From contig NC_090282.1 of assembly GCF_037392515.1 (NCBI RefSeq), positions 28,381,554 through 28,445,553 of the forward strand: DNA of 64,000 nt, in the 5' to 3' direction. Below are positions 47,712-59,679 of this stretch, one piece after another. The stretch comes from Haliotis asinina. Lineage: Eukaryota > Mollusca > Gastropoda > Lepetellida > Haliotidae. Position numbers and translations under genes: made by a program. Below the pieces are notes generated by a model, which saw nothing but the letters and a program-made list of their open reading frames with translations, did not search any database and had not been told where the DNA came from. Position 1 is the first letter of the stretch. Each line of letters opens with the position of its first letter.

Positions 47712-50700
47712 CATTGTATTGTAGTGTCTTTCCCCAATGACATATGTGGCTAGAATTAAAGACATCCAACACGATTTTTATTTCTTTTTACGTCAGCCCG
47801 TACAGTAAATCTGACACTATTCCAACTTTACTATTAATCTAACATTACCAAGTCCGGAGTAAGACTGAACTCACACACTAAACATCTGCTATGCTTCAAT
47901 ATAAACCTAATTATGTTATTGAAATAATAAGTTTTTAAAACGTGTACTTTTTCATCAGTCGTAGGCATGGTTATACTTTTTCAAGGAACTTCTTCAACAA
48001 TTTATTAAGTGGTTGCAGCAACAGACACTCATACAATGCGTATAAAAGAGATCAAATGATTGCTTGCTGCAAACGCGTGGGAATCCGTTTTGCATTCGTA
48101 TCATTGTCAGAGATTCCACTTCCACCCTAAAGCCAATTAATGACAATTTCCTGTCACCTTATATTTGAGAATCAAGTTGATGAAATATTTTCTTCTCTTT
48201 GATGGTTAATGTCAGAAGACTTTGTCTTGTCAAAGGCTATCTGTGTCTGCAATAGTCACTGCCAGCTTCCTGACATCTACAAGCTCTGCCGGTTCTAAGT
48301 GATTACTGTGTCTGACTGGTAAAACCCTTATTAACCAGTCTCAATATGAAATCAATCCTGAATGTGAAAGACTAAATCGCTATAATTGAAAATTATGACA
48401 TTTCAGATAATGAAATTAAAGATTTCGACGCAAAGGACATGAGCAAAATACATAGCTTGGATCTACACCTTTGTTCATTTCAAGAATGTATATGATCTGA
48501 TATATCTACACAATTGTTCAATACAGCAATGTAGAATTTGAAACAAATATCTTTTCTCAGCAATTTGCATACTGAAATAGTACTCTGACTTTCACAAGTA
48601 TCCAAAAATAATATCCATTCAGACATAACAGTGTTATCCTACGGGGGTGGAGGCTATGATTTTGATGACACATGGCATCATCAATATTCAAAGGATGATT
48701 TATAAAGACCTGACAGACAGACAGTTGTCATTCAGTAAAGAGGCCTTCGGCCCATAATACAGGCAGATGACATTGAATGTACAGAAAGAACCTAATTAAG
48801 CACACCCAATTATTTTGCAGTGATAGATTTTCAACATGTATATAAAGCTTGACCACGATGGAGATTCGTCAGTTTTTCTTTTCTGACCTTTTCTGATCAT
48901 TTGGTCCTTTGGCCCATAAAACTGATCGGAATCCGTTTTGATTTTATTACGAGAACTGTTCATTAAAAACACCAAGCACTGATTTTCAAACAAAATCATG
49001 TCTGTACAAGTATGGCACTGGAATGTTTCGAGTTGAATTTATTGGTGAATGTCTCACATGGTTCATGGTTAATAACGAGTGTAACTTCCATGTGACTGTA
49101 TGATAACCAATGCTCCCCACTTCATACCCCGGTCAGCCAATTCATTCTTTGACGTGACAGTCTGTGCCATTCCTCGTTCAAAGCACCGTCCAACTGGGCC
49201 AGGTTCTGCACACAGGAGTATCCATTTGTTGCACATGACGACTAATCGTTTCCTAGATATGCTCTAAAGCGTTAGGATCGGGGTTCATTCGGCCGTGAGA
49301 TATGTCAGGGGTGCTTAACTAAATTCTTTGTGTGTATTTAATAGGAGTGTACACTTTGACTTTACAGCTCTAATGCTTCTCCACATCCTCGAATAAATCA
49401 ATTTCTGCACATGTAATAAACATAAACAACACTGTATATATATTTATAACATCATATATCTTTTTGTTTTTCAAATGCATTGCAGTTGAATGATAGGAAT
49501 ATGGTTGTTTAGTGAAATTATGTTTGTAAGTATTATGCTCAAAGTGTATCATAGGCATACGGATATACAGTACATGATATTCATTTTTCTAATAATGATG
49601 ACCTTTGTTTTACAAAAGGGACATAGTAATTCCTTATACCGCCCACATTCAACAGTGAGATTAAAATTACTACATCTAAACCTTCATAAAGCTATTCTTT
49701 AATACACAGGAATGTAACAACACATGTCTCTTTCAACATTTGACCAAGTTTCAATTTCATGATTGTACTACAGACAGAATCTTATAATAGATAAACAGAT
49801 GTTTTTAAGGAATTTTGGTACACAGTTACTATTTACAACACAAATGAATGTATCAGTTCCAAGGAAAAGTGGGCCTTTAGTGCCCAAAAATGTTGCTGAG
49901 AAACTTTATAATGGTAAAAACGCTTTAACACACAGCTGGAGAGACATAAATAGAACAAAATATATTTGTGTAGTAAAGTATACCATAAACAAATACAATT
50001 AAATATTATGACAAAGAGCAAGAATAAAGTAAAGATGTGGCATATATGTATTCACATGCTTTTGAAAACATTTCCATTTGAATAAGAATCATCTTGTTCA
50101 ATCAGTGGCCGATAGGGATATGTTTTTTATTCCAAGACATTAAAGATGCTCAAGAGTAACCAGTATCAAATACTGTCCCTCACGCCGTTTGTAAGTCTGC
50201 TATAAGGAAACATGTAAATCAATCCTGGCACTTAAATTCGGATAAACAAATGACAAACATTCTGCATAACATACAGAGCCAGTGATCAAAAATACTACTC
50301 TCAGTGCCCCGTGTCGTAGAGATTACGTTGTATTAAGTCGGTCCCAAATAGGGCATTCCCACCGGACCCATGCTTTCTTACTGAAAGTGGATGGTGTTCC
50401 ATTGTGGATTCTATGCAAGTAACCATCAAACACAATTTTTCGACTGCGTGGATACAGTTTTAATACATCAGAAATAATGTCATGTTTCTGCAATGCAAGC
50501 CTTATTACTCAAGTCCATAACATTCAGACTTAATCACTGTAAAAAGAAATTCATTATAATCGAAAGATGTAGATATCAGTTGACGTTTGTGACTTTCCTC
50601 CTTTTTTCTGGAAATATGGTTATTTTTACCAAACTCACTTATGCATTTGTATTCTCTATATGCTCATGTTAGACCCTTTGATAACATATTCTTGTTAAGA

Positions 50701-51089
50701 ATAGCTGTAATATTGCGAATGTGATGTAAAGCAATAATTATTTCTTTATTCATTCATTCTAAACAAAATATATATATGGTGGAAACACACATCAATATAT
50801 TTTATACATACAGCAATGGAAATAGTTTAGAGTGACTGTAGAAGGGTTTCGTATTGCATATATTCAAAATTTTGAATACTCAACACTTTCCACTTCAGTT
50901 GAAACACTAAGCTGAATTGTAGAGAGTGTATTTTCGGTTCACTGAATATATTGGACTTCCATTTAGTATCTTTAAGTGACTGTTTCATGAACGTTTCATT
51001 AAATGAAAAAGGATTTCCATCGTCAGATTCTACATATCTGCCTGAAGCCATAACTAAATTAATTAAATGTTTCCAATCAGTCTCATCAG

Positions 51090-51227
51090 TGATGCAATCA
51101 TTCTGATAGACACCTGTCGATGACGTTATGGCGAACTGTGTATGATGTATAAAAATCATGGCCCAATCTACCGACATCACTGAACTCTCGTTGAGTTTCA
51201 CAGCCCTGGTTTCGTCTTCCCACCATC
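51090..51227 (+). promoter_or_regulatory. Promoter region of ApeC copy D
   Basis: TGATGCAAT 51090-51098, TGACGTTA 51121-51128, TATA box TATAAAAA 51148-51155 (80 bp before the ATG). The start block CATCACTGAACTCTCG, then TTGAGTTTCACAG, begins near 51174. Identical in E and almost identical in F. Confidence 0.65.
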
Positions 51228-51947
51228 ATGAACAACCTTTTCTTCCTGTTCACCGTTATCGCTGCCTCCAGTGCCAGAGACTGTGGACACACAACAGAAG
51301 TCCCCACGGCTTCCCCAACTACCGTACAAACACCGACAACATGGCCGGATGGATCCTTTGCTCTTCCCAAACCCATTGCTGGCTGTCCTGGTACAGAGTG
51401 GAAGGAAGGGTCTTTCTATCAAGACACTGAAGATTATTACAACGGGAATACATGGAACACCACTAACATGAGTGGCAGGAAGAAGAAAGACGGTTATTTG
51501 AATACTTACTGTGTCATGGATGACGCCACGACCGGGTCTGGGATGTGGCCTGCCGGTGCCTACTGCATCTTGAGGAAGAACGGAGTCTGTCCTGGAGGTT
51601 TTCAGGAGGGATCCATCCTTTGGGATGATGAAAACAACTACAACATGAACCATGTCACAGAGCAGAGCACCCTTCCCGACGGTGACTTCAACAAGGACAC
51701 TAAACTGTTTTATTGTTGTCGTGAGGACGCTGTTCCATCTCAAGAGATAGCATTGCCAATAACTGCACCCTTCTACCTCCTGATGAAGAAAGACGCGTGT
51801 CAGAAAGTCGCTGGAATGTCAGTGACCATGGAGACACAGCTTTGGGACGATGAAGACACCAACAACCAGAATGCCAGAGAGGGTTCAACTCCATTTCAAA
51901 GCAGAGGTCGCGCCAACGTCGCCATCAACTATTGTTATTACTCCTGA
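51228..51947 (+). CDS. Secreted ApeC-domain protein, copy D (239 aa), hybrid gene
   Basis: Signal peptide (MNNLFFLFTVIAASSA), RDC at 17-19, short linker (EVPTASPTTVQTPTTW, 24-39), ApeC domain about 39-238. Its promoter, signal peptide, short linker and WPDGSF match F. From SGMWPAG through FQSRGRANVAINYC it matches C exactly. The switch lies between about 51385 and 51540, a tract where C and F are identical. One silent site near 51608 (GAG, as in F) makes a small mosaic. ATTAAA at 51991-51996. Function as for the family: secreted and possibly microbe-binding, inferred only. Confidence 0.92.
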   Translation: MNNLFFLFTVIAASSARDCGHTTEVPTASPTTVQTPTTWPDGSFALPKPIAGCPGTEWKEGSFYQDTEDYYNGNTWNTTNMSGRKKKDGYLNTYCVMDDATTGSGMWPAGAYCILRKNGVCPGGFQEGSILWDDENNYNMNHVTEQSTLPDGDFNKDTKLFYCCREDAVPSQEIALPITAPFYLLMKKDACQKVAGMSVTMETQLWDDEDTNNQNAREGSTPFQSRGRANVAINYCYYS

Positions 51948-54900
51948 CATTGTATTGTAGTGTCTTTCCCCAATGACATATGTGGCTAGAATTAAAGACA
52001 TCCAACACGATTTTTATTTCTTTTTACGTCAGCCCGTACAGTAAATCTGACACTATTCCAACTTTACTATTAATCTAACATTACCAAGTCCGGAGTAAAA
52101 CTGAACTCACACACTAAACATCTGCTATGCTTCAATATAAACCTAATTATGTTATTGAAATAATAAGTTTTTAAAACGTGTACTTTTTCATCAGTCGTAG
52201 GCATGGTTATACTTTTTCAAGGAACTTCTTCAACAATTTATTAAGTGGTTGCAGCAACAGACACTCATACAATGCGTATAAAAGAGATCAAATGATTGCT
52301 TGCTGCAAACGCGTGGGAATCCGTTTTGCATTCGTATCATTGTCAGAGATTCCACTTCCACCCTAAAGCCAATTAATGACAATTTCCTGTCACCTTATAT
52401 TTGAGAATCAAGTTGATGAAATATTTTCTTCTCTTTGATGGTTAATGTCAGAAGACTTTGTCTTGTCAAAGGCTATCTGTGTCTGCAATAGTCACTGCCA
52501 GCTTCCTGACATCTACAAGCTCTGCCGGTTCTAAGTGATTACTGTGTCTGACTGGTAAAACCCTTATTAACCAGTCTCAATATGAAATCAATCCTGAATG
52601 TGAAAGACTAAATCGCTATAATTGAAAATTATGACATTTCAGATAATGAAATTAAAGATTTCGACGCAAAGGACATGAGCAAAATACATAGCTTGGATCT
52701 ACACCTTTGTTCATTTCAAGAATGTATATGATCTGATATATCTACACAATTGTTCAATACAGCAATGTAGAATTTGAAACAAATATCTTTTCTCAGCAAT
52801 TTGCATACTGAAATAGTACTCTGACTTTCACAAGTATCCAAAAATAATATCCATTCAGACATAACAGTGTTATCCTACGGGGGTGGAGGCTATGATTTTG
52901 ATGACACATGGCATCATCAATATTCAAAGGATGATTTATAAAGACCTGACAGACAGACAGTTGTCATTCAGTAAAGAGGCCTTCGGCCCATAATACAGGC
53001 AGATGACATTGAATGTACAGAAAGAACCTAATTAAGCACACCCAATTATTTTGCAGTGATAGATTTTCAACATGTATATAAAGCTTGACCACGATGGAGA
53101 TTCGTCAGTTTTTCTTTTCTGACCCTAATGGTCCTTTGGCCCATAAAACTGATCGGAATCCGTTTTGATTTTATTACGAGAACTGTTCATTAAAAACACC
53201 AAGCACTGATTTTCAAACAAAATCATGTCTGTACAAGTATGGCACTGGAATGTTTCGAGTTGAATTTATTGGTGAATGTCTCACATGGTTCATGGTTAAT
53301 AACGAGTGTAACTTCCATGTGACTGTATGATAACCAATGCTCCCCACTTCATACCTCGGTCAGCCAATTCATTCTTTGACGTGACAGTCTGTGCCATTCC
53401 TCGTTCAAAGCACCGTCCAACTGGGCCAGGTTCTGCACACAGGAGTATCCATTTGTTGCACATGACGACTAATCGTTTCCTAGATATGCTCTAAAGCGTT
53501 AGGATCGGGGTTCATTCGGCCGTGAGATATGTCAGGGGTGCTTAACTAAATTCTTTGTGTGTATTTAATAGGAGTGTACACTTTGACTTTACAGCTCTAA
53601 TGCTTCTCCACATCCTCGAATAAATCAATTTCTGCACATGTAATAAACATAAACAACACTGTATATATATTTATAACATCATATATCTTTTTGTTTTTCA
53701 AATGCATTGCAGTTGAATGATAGGAATATGGTTGTTTAGTGAAATTATGTATGTAAGTATTATGCTCAAAGTGTATCATAGGCATACGGATATACAGTAC
53801 ATGATATTCATTTTTCTAATAATGATGACCTTTGTTTTACAAAAGGGACATAGTAATTCCTTATACCGCCCACATTCAACAGTGAGATTAAAATTACTAC
53901 ATCTAAACCTTCATAAAGCTATTCTTTAATACACAGGAATGTAACAACACATGTCTCTTTCAACATTTGACCAAGTTTCAATTTCATGATTGTACTACAG
54001 ACAGAATCTTATAATAGATAAACAGATGTTTTTAAGGAATTTTGGTACACAGTTACTATTTACAACACAAATGAATGTATCAGTTCCAAGGAAAAGTGGG
54101 CCTTTAGTGCCCAAAAATGTTACTGAGAAACTTTATAATGGTAAAAATGCTTTAACACACAGCTGGAGAGACATAAATAGAACAAAATATATTTGTGTAG
54201 TAAAGTATACCATAAACAAATACAATTAAATATTATGACAAAGAGCAAGAATAAAGTAAAGATGTGGCATATATGTATTCACATGCTTTTGAAAACATTT
54301 CCATTTGAATAAGAATCATCTTGTTCAATCAGTGGCCGATAGGGATATGTTTTTTATTCCAAGACATTAAAGATGCTCAAGAGTAACCAGTATCAAATAC
54401 TGTCCCTCACGCCGTTTGTAAGTCTGCTATAAGGAAACATGTAAATCAATCCTGGCACTTAAATTCGGATAAACAAATGACAAACATTCTGCATAACATA
54501 CAGAGCCAGTGATCAAAAATACTACTCTCAGTGCCCCGTGTCGTAGAGATTACGTTGTATTAAGTCGGTCCCAAATAGGGCATTCCCACCGGACCCATGC
54601 TTTCTTACTGAAAGTGGATGGTGTTCCATTGTGGATTCTATGCAAGTAACCATCAAACACAATTTTTCGACTGCGTGGATACAGTTTTAATACATCAGAA
54701 ATAATGTCATGTTTCTGCAATGCAAGCCTTATTACTCAAGTCCATAACATTCAGACTTAATCACTGTAAAAAGAAATTCATTATAATCGAAAGATGTAGA
54801 TATCAGTTGACGTTTGTGACTTTCCTCCTTTTTTCTGGAAATATGGTTATTTTTACCAAACTCACTTATGCATTTGTATTCTCTATATGCTCATGTTAGA

Positions 54901-55316
54901 CCCTTTGATAACATATTCTTGTTAAGAATAGCTGTAATATTGCGAATGTGATGTAAAGCAATAATTATTTCTTTATTCATTCATTCTAAACAAAATATAT
55001 ATATGGTGGAAACACACATCAATATATTTTATACATACAGCAATGGAAATAGTTTAGAGTGACTGTAGAAGGGTTTCGTATTGCATATATTCAAAATTTT
55101 GAATACTCAACACTTTCCACTTCAGTTGAAACACTAAGCTGAATTGTAGAGAGTGTATTTTCGGTTCACTGAATATATTGGACTTCCATTTAGTATCTTT
55201 AAGTGACTGTTTCATGAACGTTTCATTAAATGAAAAAGGATTTCCATCGTCAGATTCTACATATCTGCCTGAAGCCATAACTAAATTAATTAAATGTTTC
55301 CAATCAGTCTCATCAG

Positions 55317-55454
55317 TGATGCAATCATTCTGATAGACACCTGTCGATGACGTTATGGCGAACTGTGTATGATGTATAAAAATCATGGCCCAATCTACCG
55401 ACATCACTGAACTCTCGTTGAGTTTCACAGCCCTGGTTTCGTCTTCCCACCATC
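55317..55454 (+). promoter_or_regulatory. Promoter region of ApeC copy E
   Basis: TGATGCAAT 55317-55325, TGACGTTA 55348-55355, TATA box 55375-55382, 80 bp before the ATG. Confidence 0.65.
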
Positions 55455-56174
55455 ATGAACAACCTTTTCTTCCTGTTCACCGTTATCGCTGCCTCCAGTG
55501 CCAGAGACTGTGGACACACAACAGAAGTCCCCACGGCTTCCCCAACTACCGTACAAACACCGACAACATGGCCGGATGGATCCTTTGCTCTTCCCAAACC
55601 CATTGCTGGCTGTCCTGGTACAGAGTGGAAGGAAGGGTCTTTCTATCAAGACACTGAAGATTATTACAACGGGAATACATGGAACACCACTAACATGAGT
55701 GGCAGGAAGAAGAAAGACGGTTATTTGAATACTTACTGTGTCATGGATGACGCCACGACCGGGTCTGGGATGTGGCCTGCCGGTGCCTACTGCATCTTGA
55801 GGAAGAACGGAGTCTGTCCTGGAGGTTTTCAGGAGGGATCCATCCTTTGGGATGATGAAAACAACTACAATATGAACCATGTCACAGAGCAGAGCACCCT
55901 TCCCGACGGTGACTTCAACAAGGACACTAAACTGTTTTATTGTTGTCGTGAGGACGCTGTTCCATCTCAAGAGATAGCATTGCCAATAACTGCACCCTTC
56001 TACCTCCTGATGAAGAAAGACGCGTGTCAGAAAGTCGCTGGAATGTCAGTGACCATGGAGACACAGCTTTGGGACGATGAAGACACCAACAACCAGAATG
56101 CCAGAGAGGGTTCAACTCCATTTCAAAGCAGAGGTCGCGCCAACGTCGCCATCAACTATTGTTATTACTCCTGA
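55455..56174 (+). CDS. Secreted ApeC-domain protein, copy E (239 aa), hybrid gene
   Basis: Encodes the same protein as copy D; the DNA differs by at least one silent change (AAT for AAC in NNYNMNH near 55870). It has the same hybrid structure: F-type promoter and N-terminus, C-type ApeC C-terminal part. ATTAAA at 56218-56223. Because D and E are identical, two gene copies would raise dosage rather than diversity, unless one is an assembly duplicate. Confidence 0.9.
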   Translation: MNNLFFLFTVIAASSARDCGHTTEVPTASPTTVQTPTTWPDGSFALPKPIAGCPGTEWKEGSFYQDTEDYYNGNTWNTTNMSGRKKKDGYLNTYCVMDDATTGSGMWPAGAYCILRKNGVCPGGFQEGSILWDDENNYNMNHVTEQSTLPDGDFNKDTKLFYCCREDAVPSQEIALPITAPFYLLMKKDACQKVAGMSVTMETQLWDDEDTNNQNAREGSTPFQSRGRANVAINYCYYS

Positions 56175-59100
56175 CATTGTATTGTAGTGTCTTTCCCCAA
56201 TGACATATGTGGCTAGAATTAAAGACATCCAACACGATTTTTATTTCTTTTTACGTCAGCCCGTACAGTAAATCTGACACTATTCCAACTTTACTATTAA
56301 TCTAACATTACCAAGTCCGGAGTAAAACTGAACTCACACACTAAACATCTGCTATGCTTCAATATAAACCTAATTATGTTATTGAAATAATAAGTTTTTA
56401 AAACGTGTACTTTTTCATCAGTCGTAGGCATGGTTATACTTTTTCAAGGAACTTCTTCAACAATTTATTAAGTGGTTGCAGCAACAGACACTCATACAAT
56501 GCGTATAAAAGAGATCAAATGATTGCTTGCTGCAAACGCGTGGGAATCCGTTTTGCATTCGTATCATTGTCAGAGATTCCACTTCCACCCTAAAGCCAAT
56601 TAATGACAATTTCCTGTCACCTTATATTTGAGAATCAAGTTGATGAAATATTTTCTTCTCTTTGATGGTTAATGTCAGAAGACTTTGTCTTGTCAAAGGC
56701 TATCTGTGTCTGCAATAGTCACTGCCAGCTTCCTGACATCTACAAGCTCTGCCGGTTCTAAGTGATTACTGTGTCTGACTGGTAAAACCCTTATTAACCA
56801 GTCTCAATATGAAATCAATCCTGAATGTGAAAGACTAAATCGCTATAATTGAAAATTATGACATTTCAGATAATGAAATTAAAGATTTCGACGCAAAGGA
56901 CATGAGCAAAATACATAGCTTGGATCTACACCTTTGTTCATTTCAAGAATGTATATGATCTGATATATCTACACAATTGTTCAATACAGCAATGTAGAAT
57001 TTGAAACAAATATCTTTTCTCAGCAATTTGCATACTGAAATAGTACTCTGACTTTCACAAGTATCCAAAAATAATATCCATTCAGACATAACAGTGTTAT
57101 CCTACGGGGGTGGAGGCTATGATTTTGATGACACATGGCATCATCAATATTCAAAGGATGATTTATAAAGACCTGACAGACAGACAGTTGTCATTCAGTA
57201 AAGAGGCCTTCGGCCCATAATACAGGCAGGTGACATTGAATGTACAGAAAGAACCTAATTAAGCACACCCAATTATTTTGCAGTGATAGATTTTCAACAT
57301 GTATATAAAGCTTGACCACGATGGAGATTCGTCAGTTTTTCTTTTCTGACCCTAATGGTCCTTTGGCCCATAAAACTGATCGGAATCCGTTTTGATTTTA
57401 TTACGAGAACTGTTCATTAAAAACACCAAGCACTGATTTTCAAACAAAATCATGTCTGTACAAGTATGGCACTGGAATGTTTCGAGTTGAATTTATTGGT
57501 GAATGTCTCACATGGTTCATGGTTAATAATGAGTGTAACTTCCATGTGACTGTATGATAACCAATGCTCCCCACTTCATACCCCGGTCAGCCAATTCATT
57601 CTTTGACGTGGCAGTCTGTGCCATTCCTCGTTCAAAGCACCGTCCAACTGGGCCAGGTTCTGCACACAGGAGTATCCATTTGTTGCACATGACGACTAAT
57701 CGTTTCCTAGATATGCTCTAAAGCGTTAGGATCGGGGTTCATTCGGCCGTGAGATATGTCAGGGGTGCTTAACTAAATTCTTTGTGTGTATTTAATAGGA
57801 GTGTACACTTTGACTTTACAGCTCTAATGCTTCTCCACATCCTCGAATAAATCAATTTCTGCACATGTAATAAACATAAACAACACTGTATATATATTTA
57901 TAACATCATATATCTTTTTGTTTTTCAAATGCATTGCAGTTGAATGATAGGAATATGGTTGTTTAGTGAAATTATGTATGTAAGTATTATGCTCAAAGTG
58001 TATCATAGGCATACGGATATACAGTACATGATATTCATTCTTCTAATAATGATGACCTTTGTTTTACAAAAGGGACATAGTAATTCCTTATACCGCCCAC
58101 TCAACAGTGAGATTAAAATTACTACATCTAAACCTTCATAAAGCTATTCTTTAATACACAGGAATGTAACAACACATGTCTCTTTCAACATTTGACCAAG
58201 TTTCAATTTCATGATTGTACTACAGACAGAATCTTATAATAGATAAACAGATGTTTTTAAGGAATTTTGGTACACAGTTACTATTTACAACACAAATGAA
58301 TGTATCAGTTCCAAGGAAAAGTGGGCCTTTAGTGCCCAAAAATGTTACTGAGAAACTTTATAATGGTAAAAATGCTTTAACACACAGCTGGAGAGACATA
58401 AATAGAACAAAATATATTTGTGTAGTAAAGTATACCATAAACAAATACAATTAAATATTATGACAAAGAGCAAGAATAAAGTAAAGATGTGGCATATATG
58501 TATTCACATGCTTTTGAAAACATTTCCATTTGAATAAGAATCATCTTGTTCTATCAGTGGCCGATAGGGATATGTTTTTTATTCCAAGACATTAAAGATG
58601 CTCAAGAGTAACCAGTATCAAATACTGTCCCTCACGCCGTTTGTAAGTCTGCTATAAGGAAACATGTAAATCAATCCTGGCACTTAAATTCGGATAAACA
58701 AATGACAAACATTCTGCATAACATACAGAGCCAGTGATCAAAAATACTACTCTCAGTGCCCCGTGTCGTAGAGATTACGTTGTATTAAGTCGGTCCCAAA
58801 TAGGGCATTCCCACCGGACCCATGCTTTCTTACTGAAAGTGGATGGTGTTCCATTGTGGATTCTATGCAAGTAACCATCAAACACAATTTTTCGACTGCG
58901 TGGAATCAGTTTTAATACATCAGAAATAATGTCATGTTTCTGCAATGCAAGCCTTATTACTCAAGTCCATAACATTCAGACTTAATCACTGTAAAAAGAA
59001 ATTCATTATAATCGAAAGATGTAGATATCAGTTGACGTTTGTGACTTTCCTCCTTTTTTCTGGAAATATGGTTATTTTTACCAAACTCACTTATGCATTT

Positions 59101-59541
59101 GTATTCTCTATATGCTCATGTTAGACCCTTTGATAACATATTCTTGTTAAGAATAGCTGTAATATTGCGAATGTGATGTAAAGCAATAATTATTTCTTTA
59201 TTCATTCATTCTAAACAAAATATATATATGGTGGAAACACACATCAATATATTTTATACATACAGCAATGGAAATAGTTTAGAGTGACTGTAGAAGGGTT
59301 TCGTATTGCATATATTCAAAATTTTGAATACTCAACACTTTCCACTTCAGTTGAAACACTAAGCTGAATTGTAGAGAGTGTATTTTCGGTTCACTGAATA
59401 TATTGGACTTCCATTTAGTATCTTTAAGTGACTGTTTCATGAACGTTTCATTAAATGAAAACGGATTTCCATCGTCAGATTCTACATATCTGCCTGAAGC
59501 CATAACTAAATTAATTAAATGTTTCCAATCAGTCTCATCAG

Positions 59542-59679
59542 TGATGCAATCATTCTGATAGACACCTGTCGATGACGTTATGGCGAACTGTGTATGATGT
59601 ATAAAAATCATGGCCCAATCTAACGACATCACTGAACTCTCGTTGAGTTTCACAGCCCCGGTTTCGTCTTCCCACCATC
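59542..59679 (+). promoter_or_regulatory. Promoter region of ApeC copy F
   Basis: TGATGCAAT 59542-59550, TGACGTTA 59573-59580, TATA box 59600-59607, 80 bp before the ATG. Confidence 0.65.

Larger units (their letters stand above)
47712..51947 (+). repeat. ApeC tandem unit 1 (4236 bp, spacer plus copy D)
   Basis: Aligns end to end with units 2 and 3 with only occasional differences. Compared with the others it has 9 extra bp near 48880-48900 (around CTTTTCTGATCATTTGG). The spacer of about 3.3 kb has no recognised gene. Its first kilobase matches, at lower identity, the region downstream of copy F (about 61.1-61.9 kb). Confidence 0.93.
51948..56174 (+). repeat. ApeC tandem unit 2 (4227 bp, spacer plus copy E)
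   Basis: Near-identical to unit 1 apart from the 9-bp difference and scattered substitutions. Copies D and E encode identical proteins. Confidence 0.93.

Noticed and set aside
47942-50002. Small ORFs of 62-79 codons conserved in all array spacers
   Set aside because: The spacers are almost identical at the DNA level, so frame conservation carries no information. No motif or start context was seen.
50827-51201. Minus-strand 124-codon ORF upstream of copies D-F (and a similar one at 41369-41767)
   Set aside because: It covers the conserved promoter region, including the TATA box and bZIP-like sites. The similarity reflects promoter conservation or recent duplication, not protein coding.
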